DNA from: Bartonella birtlesii IBS 325
GTDB taxonomy: Bacteria; Pseudomonadota; Alphaproteobacteria; Rhizobiales; Rhizobiaceae
Direction of reading: 5' to 3'
Assembly (NCBI RefSeq): GCF_000273375.1
Contig: NZ_CM001557.1
Location: 265,469 to 300,464 of the forward strand
DNA length: 34,996 bases
How positions within the stretch are numbered: the stretch's first letter is position 1; each line of letters opens with the position of its first letter. Shown here piece by piece: positions 27,476-34,996 of this stretch. The notes beneath the pieces are model-generated. The model saw only the letters and a program-made list of their open reading frames with translations, was not told the DNA's origin and made no database searches. The translations under genes and the position numbers were made by a program.

Positions 27476-27925
27476 TTAAAGCATAATTGTTGAAAACAGC
27501 TCTTTGGGTAAGCGGCGTGGCTTTCCTTTTTCATTAATGACAGCAATTTCAACTTTTGCTGTCACCAACATCTTCTCTTCATGGAGGATATATTGTTCCA
27601 TAACAAAACGTGCTCCTTGGATACGATTAACGCGTGTTCTAATTGTTAAAAGATGATCGATTTGTGCTGGTCGTGAAAAATTGATATCCATATGACGAAC
27701 AACAAAAAACAATTTTTCGCCCTCAACACCTGAAGCTAACATTCTATTATTAAAACCTGTATCACGTAAAAACTCTGAACGTCCACGTTCAAAAAACTCC
27801 AGATAGCGCGCATGATACACCACACCAGAAAAATCTGTATCAGCAACATAAACACGTACCTGAAAATCATGAAAACCATTTGTATGATTACATTTAAAAG
27901 ATTTTGTTCCTATCATCTGCCCCAT
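27476..27925 (-). CDS. ybgC: tol-pal-associated acyl-CoA thioesterase YbgC
   Basis: A hot-dog-fold thioesterase that hydrolyses acyl-CoA or acyl-ACP thioesters; it is encoded with tol genes in many proteobacteria. The active-site region VRVYVADTDFSGVVYHARYL contains the catalytic Asp and the YHARYLEFFERGR helix. 149 residues. The start could be the ATG at 27925 or at 27916. Located just upstream of tolQ. Confidence 0.93.
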   Translation of the reverse strand: MGQMIGTKSFKCNHTNGFHDFQVRVYVADTDFSGVVYHARYLEFFERGRSEFLRDTGFNNRMLASGVEGEKLFFVVRHMDINFSRPAQIDHLLTIRTRVNRIQGARFVMEQYILHEEKMLVTAKVEIAVINEKGKPRRLPKELFSTIML

Positions 27926-28134
27926 CCTATAAAATTGTGAGTTATTGGGTTATATTATCTATCGGGCAGTTGAATGCGCCTTTGTGGTAAAATAGTGGAA
28001 GTGGGAGCACAAAATCCTCACTGCTCTAAATTTTTTTTGCAAATATTGCTCACAAAGATCCCCCCCATTACAGATATAAAGCCACCCACTATGATATAAA
28101 ACTATTTTATGGATTGTGTAAAAAAGAAAATGCC

Positions 28135-29226
28135 TTAATCTTCTTCATCCCATAAAGTTGCCTGAAATGTTGAATTATCCTTTGTATCGAGCAATTGTGT
28201 GCGCCTTTGTGGTGGAACCTGAGAGGGAGGAGCAACAAGTCCTAGGTGGCTCCAAGCTTTTTCTGTCAGCATTCGCCCACGGGCAGTGCGTTGAATAAAG
28301 CCTTGCTGGAGAAGATAGGGTTCAACAATATCTTCAAGAGCATCACGTGGCTCTGAGAGAGCAGCAGCGATAGTTTCAATACCCACCGGCCCCCCTAAAA
28401 AAGTTTCGGCAATCGATAGCAAATAGCGACGATCAAGTGGATCAAGCCCAAGATGGTCCACTTCAAGGCGCGAAAGTGCTTCATCGGCAACTTTGCGGTC
28501 AATTTTTTCTGCCCGTCTCACCAGTGCAAAATCGCAAACCCGCCGTAAAAGCCGTCCGGCAATTCGTGGAGTCCCGCGTGCACGGCGTGCAATTTCATGG
28601 GCACCATCATCACTAATCTGTACGGCAAAAAGCCGCGCATTGCGTTGAACGATATATTCCAATTCCTCTATGGTATAAAAATTAAGGCGGATTGGAATAC
28701 CAAAACGGTCCCGCAATGGTGTAGTCAACAGCCCCAAACGTGTGGTTGCAGCTACCAAAGTAAATTTAGCAAGATCAATTTTCACCGAGCGCGCGGCAGG
28801 TCCCTCACCAATAATGAGATCCAGTTGATAATCCTCCATAGCTGGATAAAGAATTTCTTCAATTGCCGGATTTAAGCGGTGAATTTCATCAATAAAAAGC
28901 ACATCACGTTCTTCAAGATTGGTCAAGAGAGCAGCTAAATCTCCTGCTTTAGCAATAACTGGCCCTGAGGTAGAGCGAAAATTAACCCCTAATTCTTTGG
29001 CCATAATTTGTGAGAGCGTTGTTTTGCCAAGCCCTGGTGGTCCAACAAACAAAACATGATCAAGTGCTTCTTGGCGTGCTTTGGCTGCTTCAATAAATAT
29101 TTTTAAATTTGCCCGTGCAGCTTCTTGCCCAATAAAGTCATCGAGCACTTGTGGTCTCAAAGAACGATCTGGATCGTTAGGAAGGGGAATAGCACCCAGC
29201 AGGCGTTGATCTTCATCTTTGTGCAT
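28135..29226 (-). CDS. ruvB: Holliday junction branch-migration helicase RuvB
   Basis: The AAA+ motor that drives branch migration with RuvA. Motifs: opening [12 protein letters not shown], Walker A GPPGLGKT (62-69), Walker B DEIH (113-116), sensor 1 AATTRLG, arginine finger region LRDRFG and a C-terminal winged-helix domain (about 265-345, ending [14 protein letters not shown]). 363 residues, normal length with a slightly extended tail. 13 bases after ruvA. Confidence 0.97.
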   Translation of the reverse strand: MHKDEDQRLLGAIPLPNDPDRSLRPQVLDDFIGQEAARANLKIFIEAAKARQEALDHVLFVGPPGLGKTTLSQIMAKELGVNFRSTSGPVIAKAGDLAALLTNLEERDVLFIDEIHRLNPAIEEILYPAMEDYQLDLIIGEGPAARSVKIDLAKFTLVAATTRLGLLTTPLRDRFGIPIRLNFYTIEELEYIVQRNARLFAVQISDDGAHEIARRARGTPRIAGRLLRRVCDFALVRRAEKIDRKVADEALSRLEVDHLGLDPLDRRYLLSIAETFLGGPVGIETIAAALSEPRDALEDIVEPYLLQQGFIQRTARGRMLTEKAWSHLGLVAPPSQVPPQRRTQLLDTKDNSTFQATLWDEED

Positions 29227-29239
29227 TGTAACCTTTTAC

Positions 29240-29857
29240 TCAAATAGGAGGAGAAAGCAATTTGAGGCTATGACGAATAAGCAAAGCGGCAGAAACCGTT
29301 TCCCCTTCAAGAGCGTTCATCGCTAAAGCAAGAGCCCGCGCTGCTTTTTCTCGTTCAAAACCAAGCTTAAGCAAAGCAGAAAGTGCTTCATTTGTAGGTT
29401 GATTTGTCATCTCCAAATGAGGAATAGCAGAACTACGAAGCGCATTTTCATTAAAAGGCAAAGCTTTGCTTTTCAGTTCGCGGACAATTCTTTCACTAAC
29501 CTTTTTACCAACGCCTGGAGCACGGCTCATCATTGCAACATCATTGAGAGCAATTGCCTGTGCCAATTCATCTGGCGATAAAGTGCCCAAAATGGCCAAG
29601 GCCACCTTAGCCCCCACACCAGGAACATTTTGCAGCATACAAAACCACTCTTGTTCAATTCTTGTAGCAAAACCAAAAAGGCGAATGGCTTCTTCACGCA
29701 CATGGGTTTCGATAAAAAGGTTTAACGCCTCTCCAACAGCTGGTAAAGAAGAGCGCAATCGATTTGACACAAAGACAACATAGCCCACCCCGTGTACATC
29801 AACAAGGATATGATCATCAAAGATATATTCAAGGGTCCCTTTTAATTTTCCAATCAT
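29240..29857 (-). CDS. ruvA: Holliday junction DNA-binding protein RuvA
   Basis: A tetramer that binds four-way junctions and loads RuvB. Start at 29857 ([15 protein letters not shown]), the conserved N-terminus. OB-fold domain 1, then two helix-hairpin-helix motifs ([15 protein letters not shown] and [17 protein letters not shown]) and a C-terminal RuvB-contacting domain ([19 protein letters not shown]). 205 residues, normal. The ATG overlaps the stop of the small chimeric ORF upstream (ATGA). Confidence 0.96.
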   Translation of the reverse strand: MIGKLKGTLEYIFDDHILVDVHGVGYVVFVSNRLRSSLPAVGEALNLFIETHVREEAIRLFGFATRIEQEWFCMLQNVPGVGAKVALAILGTLSPDELAQAIALNDVAMMSRAPGVGKKVSERIVRELKSKALPFNENALRSSAIPHLEMTNQPTNEALSALLKLGFEREKAARALALAMNALEGETVSAALLIRHSLKLLSPPI

Positions 29858-30158
29858 ATCGCAACCTTTACAGGACAAGATTTATAAGCGCTCTCACCAT
29901 ACATACGCAAGCAAAGAGCAAAAATATCTTCCCCACCACTGCTATCAAATCCAGCGCCTGGCAGCAAAACTTTCACCATCATACCATAAGCAGCAAAAAT
30001 ATATTGAAAAAAACTATGTAATTTGCCACTCATATCATGGCCTTTAAACGAGGAGAGAAGCTGGTACGATGCATACTGTGACACAGAGCAAGTGCCAAAG
30101 CATCAGCCGCATCGCTGCTGTCAAATTCAGCGCGTGGCAACAAAACTTTCACCATCAT
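29807..30158. repeat. 176-bp tandem duplication across ruvC/ruvA
   Basis: Unit 1 is 30158-29983 and unit 2 is 29982-29807 on the minus strand. Matching landmarks are offset by exactly 176 bases (the RuvC Met-Met-Val codons, and the ruvA ATG at 30033 versus 29857). The first roughly 50 bases of each unit are nearly identical; the remainder has diverged but stays alignable without gaps. Confidence 0.85.
29854..30033 (-). CDS. small chimeric ORF made by a ruvC-ruvA junction duplication
   Basis: 59 residues. The first 17 copy the RuvA start ([17 protein letters not shown] against [17 protein letters not shown]). The rest copies the RuvC C-terminus ([20 protein letters not shown] against [20 protein letters not shown]), then drifts. 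It starts by overlapping the ruvC stop and ends by overlapping the ruvA start, so it could be translated by coupling. Probably not functional: it has RuvA and RuvC scraps but no complete domain. Confidence 0.6.
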   Translation of the reverse strand: MSGKLHSFFQYIFAAYGMMVKVLLPGAGFDSSGGEDIFALCLRMYGESAYKSCPVKVAI

Positions 30159-30539
30159 GTGAATTTGCTCTTTATCGCCATGTCCAACACCAATAACAGA
30201 TTTTTTGACTTTATTTGGAGCATATTCAAAAACGGGAAGCTTTGCTTGCGCAGGCACCAATAAAGCAATAGCGCGTGCTTGTCCAAGTTTTAGAGTTGCC
30301 GTAGCATCTTTATTAACAAACACATGTTCCACAGCAGCTTCATGGGGCTGAAATTGATCAACAACCTCTAAAAGTCCTTTGTACAGCTGGCATAATCTAG
30401 AAGCAAGATCACGGCCTACATCGGAAGAAAGCGTTCCAGCCGCCACAAATTGAAAGCGATTACCGGAGAGATCGATAACACCCCACCCTGTACGCCGTAA
30501 TCCGGGATCAATACCTATAATACGAATCGTCTCTGCCAT
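30030..30539 (-). CDS. ruvC: Holliday junction resolvase RuvC
   Basis: An endonuclease that cuts Holliday junctions. RNase H-like fold with catalytic residues in [15 protein letters not shown] (first Asp), AVEHVF (Glu) and [15 protein letters not shown] (last Asp pair). 169 residues from the ATG at 30539, with GGAA just upstream; a TTG three codons earlier is less likely. Its 3' end was copied in the tandem duplication. It leads the ruvC-ruvA-ruvB group. Confidence 0.96.
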   Translation of the reverse strand: MAETIRIIGIDPGLRRTGWGVIDLSGNRFQFVAAGTLSSDVGRDLASRLCQLYKGLLEVVDQFQPHEAAVEHVFVNKDATATLKLGQARAIALLVPAQAKLPVFEYAPNKVKKSVIGVGHGDKEQIHMMVKVLLPRAEFDSSDAADALALALCHSMHRTSFSPRLKAMI

Positions 30540-30693
30540 AATTTCCAATCTATACAGTTTTTCCGCGCTTTAAAAGAGATGAGAAGGTAAAGAGTACAAA
30601 GCTCGCAGCCAGCAAAATGCAGCAAGAATTAATTAAAATGCATCTCAAGAAATGTGCGCATAGCAAACGAGCAAGCACCACGCAGCAAATTTT

Positions 30694-31212
30694 CTAAGAA
30701 CGTCTAAACGCTATTTTCAGCAATTCGATTTGTCTGCCCACTGGATTATCCTCTTCCAAAACATCGCTACAACCATCTTCCTTACCGATGCGCATATATT
30801 GCATACGCGCTTCTAGCCGAAGAGAACGCGCAACAAAGCAGCGGAAAACTTCTGGCAACTCTTGCCAATGCGCACTTTCCAATTGCAAAGTTGGTGTATG
30901 AAGTGATACCTTGCCCAGTTCTTTTTGTATTTGTTCTGATGTCATTTCTCCTTCACGCTCTGCACGAAGGAGGAGGAGTTGAGAAGCAATTTGCATAAGC
31001 CTTGTACTTAAATACATAGCTTCTTTGGCATAGATTGCAGAAATCTCTGCTGAGAGGAAACGAGCAGTATATTTCCCTTCCGTATCAATATAAGTAGCTG
31101 TTTGTTCAATCAGCGCCATTGTTTCTTCATAAAGGCGGTTAAAAGCATTTTCAAAAGCATCATGCTCGATCATGATAATGGGTTCATCATAGGGACGTTT
31201 ATGTACGCTCAC
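30694..31212 (-). CDS. rcdA: RcdA-like protease adaptor (DUF1465)
   Basis: DUF1465 includes Caulobacter RcdA, an adaptor that helps ClpXP degrade CtrA and other cell-cycle proteins. The product is about 172 residues, all helical, with a central segment typical of the family (FLSAEISAIYAKEAMYLSTR) and later ASQLLLLRAEREGEM. The GTG at 31212 is chosen because GGAG lies 9 nt upstream; a TTG at 31227 is the alternative. With TrcR, it gives this window two cell-cycle-linked alphaproteobacterial genes. Confidence 0.75.
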   Translation of the reverse strand: MSVHKRPYDEPIIMIEHDAFENAFNRLYEETMALIEQTATYIDTEGKYTARFLSAEISAIYAKEAMYLSTRLMQIASQLLLLRAEREGEMTSEQIQKELGKVSLHTPTLQLESAHWQELPEVFRCFVARSLRLEARMQYMRIGKEDGCSDVLEEDNPVGRQIELLKIAFRRS

Positions 31213-31395
31213 GCTTTTATACTCCAAATATCAGCACAAAGATTACGACATTCAACGAAATGACAATCAAAAAGTTTCTTTTAAAAAGTTTCTTTGCCCA
31301 ACTGTGTAGAATGCTTTTTCTAATTGAGTACCTCTTTTAAAACTTTCACGCAACGCAGTTCTCATACTAAGGTTAACATCTCAAAAGTATAAGCG

Positions 31396-32574
31396 TTACG
31401 AACAAAAAGACCTGCTTGAGGCAAGCCGTTGCACAGATCGATGTTTTTCCCAATAATAGGCAACACCAAATTGCAGAGCAATACCACTTACTATTAACAG
31501 GCTATCGGAAAAAAACGTTGCTGTCATCACTGTTTTTAAAATTTGTCCAAACATGGCAAAAACAGTTCCCGTTACAAAGACAGGCAAACTGTGCTTTCCT
31601 AAAATTGCTAAAGGATTTTGAGGTGAGGTACAAAACCACTTGTGCAAACGAGGCAAGCAAAGAATGAATACTGATAACGCAACAATATGGAGCAGACGTG
31701 GCAAACTTAAAAAGCTTTTATTAAAATTAATCAACGGGGAAGACCAGCCAAGCCACCCTAAAATACCCCACCAATTGAAGCGCACCCATAAAAATGCTAG
31801 CAAAAGATAGCACGCAGAAAGAACAATCCAAACAGGCTGAAAAGCGATAGTTTTCCCTTGTTTGAGAGATAAAGTAGCGGTCAACCCTATGACAAACAAG
31901 AATTGCCAAGACAAAGGATTTAAAAACCACTGTCCCTCTAAGGGATAAGAAGGGGGAGCAATTTCATAAAAGCCGCAAACCAAATAAAGTATGCCCGAGC
32001 TCAAAAACAAAAGCCCTTTGTGTTTACAACTTAAATAAAGCGCAAAGGGTGCAAAAAGCATCAGAACAATATAGAGCGAGAGAATATTATTATATCCCAA
32101 TTGGTGCCCAAAACTTAAGGTGCTAAAAAACGCAACAAAAGGGCGTGTGACAAAAAGCTCCACATTATTCATCGACAACAGTTTTTCTGAACGCCATAAT
32201 AAAAAGGCAGCAAAAAAAAGGCTGAGAGTCATAAAAGTGGTAAAAAGATACGCCCCATAAAGCTGAAAAGCTCTTTGCCAAAGTTTGCGAACAATGAAAG
32301 TAAAAGGCTTCTGATGTAACCGTACATGAAAACTTAATCCAAGAGAAATTCCTGAGAGCAGAACAAAGACTTCTGCGGCATCAGAAAAACCGAAATTTCT
32401 ATGTGTAAAAGACTCATAAACAGTTCCAGGAATATGGTTGATGAAAATCGTCAATAAAGCTAAAGAACGAAAAACATCAATGCGTGTATCACGACAAGAA
32501 GGATGTGTATTATGATTAAGAACACCCTGGTATCCCATAAATGGACCCCTATAAGCAAGAAAAGCGATAGCCAC
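31396..32574 (-). CDS. OpgC-like membrane acyltransferase
   Basis: A multi-pass inner-membrane protein (about ten helices, 392 residues) of the OpgC family, which transfers succinyl groups to periplasmic glucans. The early region has the family's RIDVFRSLALLTIFINHIPG and then FGFSDAAEVFVLLSGISLGL. Whether this organism makes such glucans cannot be told here; other acyl acceptors are possible. The start is uncertain: the ATG at 32538 (MGYQGV) would remove 12 residues. It is divergent from the thiE-like gene. Confidence 0.82.
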   Translation of the reverse strand: MAIAFLAYRGPFMGYQGVLNHNTHPSCRDTRIDVFRSLALLTIFINHIPGTVYESFTHRNFGFSDAAEVFVLLSGISLGLSFHVRLHQKPFTFIVRKLWQRAFQLYGAYLFTTFMTLSLFFAAFLLWRSEKLLSMNNVELFVTRPFVAFFSTLSFGHQLGYNNILSLYIVLMLFAPFALYLSCKHKGLLFLSSGILYLVCGFYEIAPPSYPLEGQWFLNPLSWQFLFVIGLTATLSLKQGKTIAFQPVWIVLSACYLLLAFLWVRFNWWGILGWLGWSSPLINFNKSFLSLPRLLHIVALSVFILCLPRLHKWFCTSPQNPLAILGKHSLPVFVTGTVFAMFGQILKTVMTATFFSDSLLIVSGIALQFGVAYYWEKHRSVQRLASSRSFCS

Positions 32575-32651
32575 CTTTTAGCAAAACGCGATTGTAAGAT
32601 GTAATTTTATTTTCAAAAGTCAAGTTTATTTTTAAAAATCAAGGACTTTAT

Positions 32652-33335
32652 ATGACAAAAGAAAAAAATAAATCGATTGATTCCCATCCTTATCCTCAAT
32701 TGGTTTTAACATTGGATGTTCGACGGGCCTTAGAGCCTAGCTTTTTGCGCCAAATTTTGCAAATCCAAACTCCGCAACCCCAAACCTCACAAAAAAAATC
32801 TTTTGCATGCGCCATTCTTTATGACCCTCAGGGTGATGAAGCTTTTTTACAAAAACAAGCACAACTTTACGCAGAGGATATTCAACAAAATGACACCGCC
32901 CTTCTCATTGCTGGTGACAGCCGAATTGCGGGACGAATAAAGGCTGATGGTGTGCATATAGAGGCTGATCTTAACGCTCTCGAAAGTCTCGAAAGCCAGA
33001 AAAGGGAACAAAAAATCATAGGTTTTGGAAATTTACGCAATCGCCATAGCGCTATGGTTGCTGGAGAAGCCGGCGTCGATTACCTATTCTTTGGAAAACT
33101 CGGTGCTGATAAAAAACCCGACGCTCACCCCCGCAATGTCCAACTAGCAGGGTGGTGGGCAGAGATTATGGAAATCCCTGCTATCCTTCAAGCAGGAAGC
33201 GATTTTGCAACTTTTGATGAAGTCTTAAAAACCGCCTGTGAATTCATCGCTGTTGAGGAAGTCATTTTAGGGAACGACAATCCTTTGATGATACTTGAAA
33301 GAATAAAAGAAAAATGTGAAACCACTCCCTTGTAA
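32652..33335 (+). CDS. thiamine-phosphate synthase-like protein (ThiE/TenI family)
   Basis: A TIM-barrel protein of the TMP-TENI family. Seen: ALLIAGDSRIAGRIKADGVH (barrel strand with the DGVH motif), IIGFGNLRNRHSAMVAGEAG, VDYLFFGKLGADKKPDAHPR and AILQAGSDFATFDE. ThiE joins pyrimidine and thiazole phosphates. This paralogue departs from the classical motifs (for example no plain GP..T.TK loop), so its substrate may differ. AAGGA lies 8 nt before the ATG. 227 residues. Confidence 0.78.
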   Translation: MTKEKNKSIDSHPYPQLVLTLDVRRALEPSFLRQILQIQTPQPQTSQKKSFACAILYDPQGDEAFLQKQAQLYAEDIQQNDTALLIAGDSRIAGRIKADGVHIEADLNALESLESQKREQKIIGFGNLRNRHSAMVAGEAGVDYLFFGKLGADKKPDAHPRNVQLAGWWAEIMEIPAILQAGSDFATFDEVLKTACEFIAVEEVILGNDNPLMILERIKEKCETTPL

Positions 33336-33386
33336 TGCGGGAGAAACATCATTGACGACTGATAAAATAAAGAGGGAACATAAAAA

Positions 33387-33698
33387 ATGGAATACAGAGG
33401 AACAATTGAAGGCCTTAAAAATATAGTTCGCAAAGCTGGATATGAAATCATAGAACCTAAATTTACACAACATATGTCTCCTAATTTATTGCATCAAATC
33501 GAAATCTCTGAGGGAGGAGTCATTATTTGGAATGACAGCACAGGGGAAATAGCCCTTTTAGGTAGAAAAATTTTGTGGCAGAGGCTAAAAAAAGAATTAA
33601 CTCAACATATGGAAAAAAATCAAAAACTGCTTCCCATCTCTCAAAATCCCTTTCTCCAAAAGTTTGTATCGTGCACGGTCATGATTCTGCAGCCCTAA
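33387..33698 (+). CDS. N-terminal part of a split TIR-like protein
   Basis: AAGAGGGA lies upstream of the ATG. The first 60 residues form a small alpha/beta domain (TIEGLKNIVRKAGYEII, GGVIIWNDSTGEIALLGR). The frame then meets an A5 run (33566-33570), after which the translation loses sense. One extra A there gives GRKNFVAEAKK and joins the TIR-like frame. The joined protein would be 247 residues. It may be a pseudogene, an error or a slippage-controlled gene. Confidence 0.65.
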   Translation: MEYRGTIEGLKNIVRKAGYEIIEPKFTQHMSPNLLHQIEISEGGVIIWNDSTGEIALLGRKILWQRLKKELTQHMEKNQKLLPISQNPFLQKFVSCTVMILQP

Positions 33699-34129
33699 AA
33701 GAACTTGAACTTATTCTTCTTAAGCTTAAGCTTAAACCATATATCTTGCAAAATACGAGCAATAACGGTCTAACCATCATGGAAGCTTTGGAAAAAGAGA
33801 GCTGTAAGCCAACCAGTTCCATAGGATTTGGTATTGTATTGCTCACTCCCGATGATATGGGCTATGCCAAAACTGATAGTGTAACAGCAGCACAACCTCG
33901 TGCACGACAAAATGTTATTCTCGAAATGGGCATGTTAATATCCGCACTTTCTCGAGGGAAAGTTGCCATTCTGATAAAACAAAACGTTGAAACCCCTTCA
34001 GATGCTCATGGAATTATATATATTCCTTTCAAAAACAACGTAAAAGAAACGGTTCCAAAACTTGCCACACAATTAAAGGCCGCTGGTTATATTTTTGATA
34101 CGGATCAACTTACTGATGCATTAAATTAA
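33575..34129 (+). CDS. TIR-like nucleotide-binding domain (CAP12/PF10137-type), C-terminal part of the split gene
   Basis: A TIR-like fold: first strand KVCIVHGHD, then LKLKPYILQNTSNNGLTIME, FGIVLLTPDDMG, RARQNVILEMGMLISAL and VAILIKQNVETPSDAHGIIY. Glu in NVILEMG is the expected catalytic residue of TIR NADases. Related domains act in anti-phage immunity by depleting NAD+ or sensing cyclic nucleotides, but no cyclase or argonaute partner lies nearby. The GTG at 33575 is only the frame opening and probably not the real start. Confidence 0.8.
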   Translation: MAEAKKRINSTYGKKSKTASHLSKSLSPKVCIVHGHDSAALKELELILLKLKLKPYILQNTSNNGLTIMEALEKESCKPTSSIGFGIVLLTPDDMGYAKTDSVTAAQPRARQNVILEMGMLISALSRGKVAILIKQNVETPSDAHGIIYIPFKNNVKETVPKLATQLKAAGYIFDTDQLTDALN

Positions 34130-34222
34130 ACTTGAACAACGCCTAAGAAAAAACTGCCCCCTAAAGTTCAAACATGAAGATTAATCCATTATAAATAAGC
34201 CCATACTATGAATATCCTAAAA

Positions 34223-34346
34223 ATTCCGGGAGATTTTGCCATGTCCAAGTGCCACAAGCACTAAAAGCAAAAGGCTGACTAGAGCTCAGTACTTGTTACT
34301 CCCGGAATACTCATGCCAGGGTGCTTGCACCCAGTGGGGGGCTTTA
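34223..34346 (+). ncRNA. structured RNA element, copy 1 (Brt-like)
   Basis: Outer stem ATTCCGGGAG (34223-34232) with CTCCCGGAAT (34299-34308), 10 bp. Inside: arm 1 TTTTGC (34234-34239) with GCAAAA (34267-34272), enclosing AGTGC/GCACT (34248-34252 and 34258-34262); arm 2 GCTGA/TCAGT. A tail hairpin and GGGGGGCT follow. This copy has the G6 ribosome-binding-like motif but no gene after it. Confidence 0.8.
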
Positions 34347-34490
34347 ACAAACAAGACCCATGCGCAAAAATGCCACAGCTTTTCTCACCATTTTTGATTT
34401 GATAAGAAACGCAGCACCTCTCATGAAAAAACATTGCTTTCATTTTTATTGTAAATCCCCTGAAATTACTTTATGACTCAAAAGGTGATT

Positions 34491-34567
34491 TTGGTCGTAT
34501 ACGCAACGACCAATAGGGAAAACAAGCCCGAAACCTCGATACATAAAAATGAACCCACTCTGTGGGT
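34491..34567. other. two hairpins between the RNA copies
   Basis: TTGGTCGT (34491-34498) pairs with ACGACCAA (34506-34513), perfect 8 bp. ACCCAC (34553-34558) pairs with GTGGGT (34562-34567). The second could end copy-1 transcription, although no clear U-tract follows. Confidence 0.45.
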
Positions 34568-34575
34568 ATCCCGGG

Positions 34576-34700
34576 ATTCCGGGAGATTTTGCTATGTCCA
34601 AGTGCTCTCAGCACTAAAAGCAAAATGCTGATTCGAGGTCAGTGTTTTTAGACTCCCGGAATACCAATGCGAGGGCGCTCGCAACCGGCGGGGGGCTCTA
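34576..34700 (+). ncRNA. structured RNA element, copy 2 (Brt-like), directly before the XRE gene
   Basis: The same fold as copy 1: outer stem 34576-34585 with 34653-34662, inner arms identical, changes confined mainly to loops. A tail stem-loop TGCGAG/CTCGCA (loop GGCG) precedes GGGGGG, which ends 7 bases before the XRE GTG start. The RNA therefore probably carries the leader and ribosome binding site of that gene. Confidence 0.8.
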
Positions 34701-34702
34701 AA

Positions 34703-34996
34703 GTGCAAACCAAAACTCTCAACGACATTTTTGTAGGCAAGAGAATTCGTTTGAGGCGAAAAATGCTAAAAATGTCTCAAAAAGAATTAGCGCATGCTTT
34801 AAGTGTAAGCTACCAACAAGTTCAAAAATATGAAACAGGCTTAAATCGTGTTGCTGCGGAACGCCTGAAAGATATTGCCGATATCCTGAGCGTTCCACTT
34901 ACCTTTTTTTACACTGATGTCTTAACAAAACAAGAAACCCCATACCAACATGATGCGCTCATATCGAGCAGAGAGGAATATCTGCTTTTAAAAAGA
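34703..34996 (+). CDS. XRE-family DNA-binding regulator, 3' end outside the window
   Basis: 98 residues visible. The helix-turn-helix covers about 13-60: VGKRIRLRRKMLKMSQKELA, SVSYQQVQKYETGLNRVAAE and LKDIADILSVPLTFFYTD. The GTG start is chosen because GGGGGG lies 7 nt upstream and the HTH begins at residue 10; the ATG at 34763 or 34772 would cut into the domain. It is preceded by two copies of a structured RNA, as described for the Brt/trp pairs in Bartonella, which are reported to influence virulence-gene expression. Confidence 0.88.
   Translation, partial: MQTKTLNDIFVGKRIRLRRKMLKMSQKELAHALSVSYQQVQKYETGLNRVAAERLKDIADILSVPLTFFYTDVLTKQETPYQHDALISSREEYLLLKR

Overview
The window reads as a stretch of a Bartonella chromosome (Alphaproteobacteria, Hyphomicrobiales). 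Pointers are the AT-rich, loosely packed DNA with long non-coding gaps; a heme-binding (Hbp/Omp25-like) outer-membrane protein gene; alphaproteobacterial markers such as the TrcR (DUF1013) and RcdA (DUF1465) families; an MbfA-type iron exporter behind a textbook Irr operator; and a two-copy structured RNA in front of an XRE regulator that resembles the Brt/trp family reported from Bartonella henselae. The species cannot be fixed by eye.

Layout. 0.2-1.5 kb: a phage-type lysis cassette (membrane-anchored GH24 endolysin, overlapping spanin-like pair, small membrane protein), followed by a 16-bp minisatellite. 1.7-2.8 kb: an hbp-like gene broken by one missing base, with a palindromic promoter element and a strong terminator. 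3.3-5.7 kb: tRNA-Leu(CAA), a DedA/YqaA protein, DsbB and an orphan PemK/MazF-like protein. 5.7-8.0 kb: sparse DNA with hairpins, repeats and doubtful small genes. 8.0-9.6 kb: Irr operator, mbfA-like gene, dut. 10.0-11.6 kb: exbB-exbD on the minus strand, with a promoter element that shares both 9-bp half-sites with the one before hbp. 12.2-12.9 kb: two small membrane proteins. 13.6-20.9 kb, minus strand: pal, cpoB, tilS, ftsH, glmM. 21.2-23.0 kb: trcR and yebC, divergent. 23.5-30.5 kb, minus strand: ruvC, ruvA, ruvB, ybgC, tolQ, tolR, tolA, tolB, which with cpoB and pal makes a full Tol-Pal system. 30.7-33.3 kb: rcdA, opgC-like and thiE-like genes. 33.4-35.0 kb: a split TIR-like gene, then two copies of a cloverleaf-like RNA and an XRE regulator that runs off the window.

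Main unusual points. (1) The tandem RNA element and XRE gene at the right end. (2) Four genes (hbp, ftsH, tolA, TIR-like) are each split by the loss of one base in an A-run of the coding strand; in ftsH the site is also a canonical -1 slippery heptamer in the correct phase. (3) A 176-bp tandem duplication across the ruvC/ruvA junction has made a small chimeric ORF. (4) A palindrome with identical half-sites precedes both hbp and exbBD and suggests a shared heme/iron operator. The four split genes may be sequencing errors, real mutations or slippage-rescued genes; the sequence alone cannot decide.
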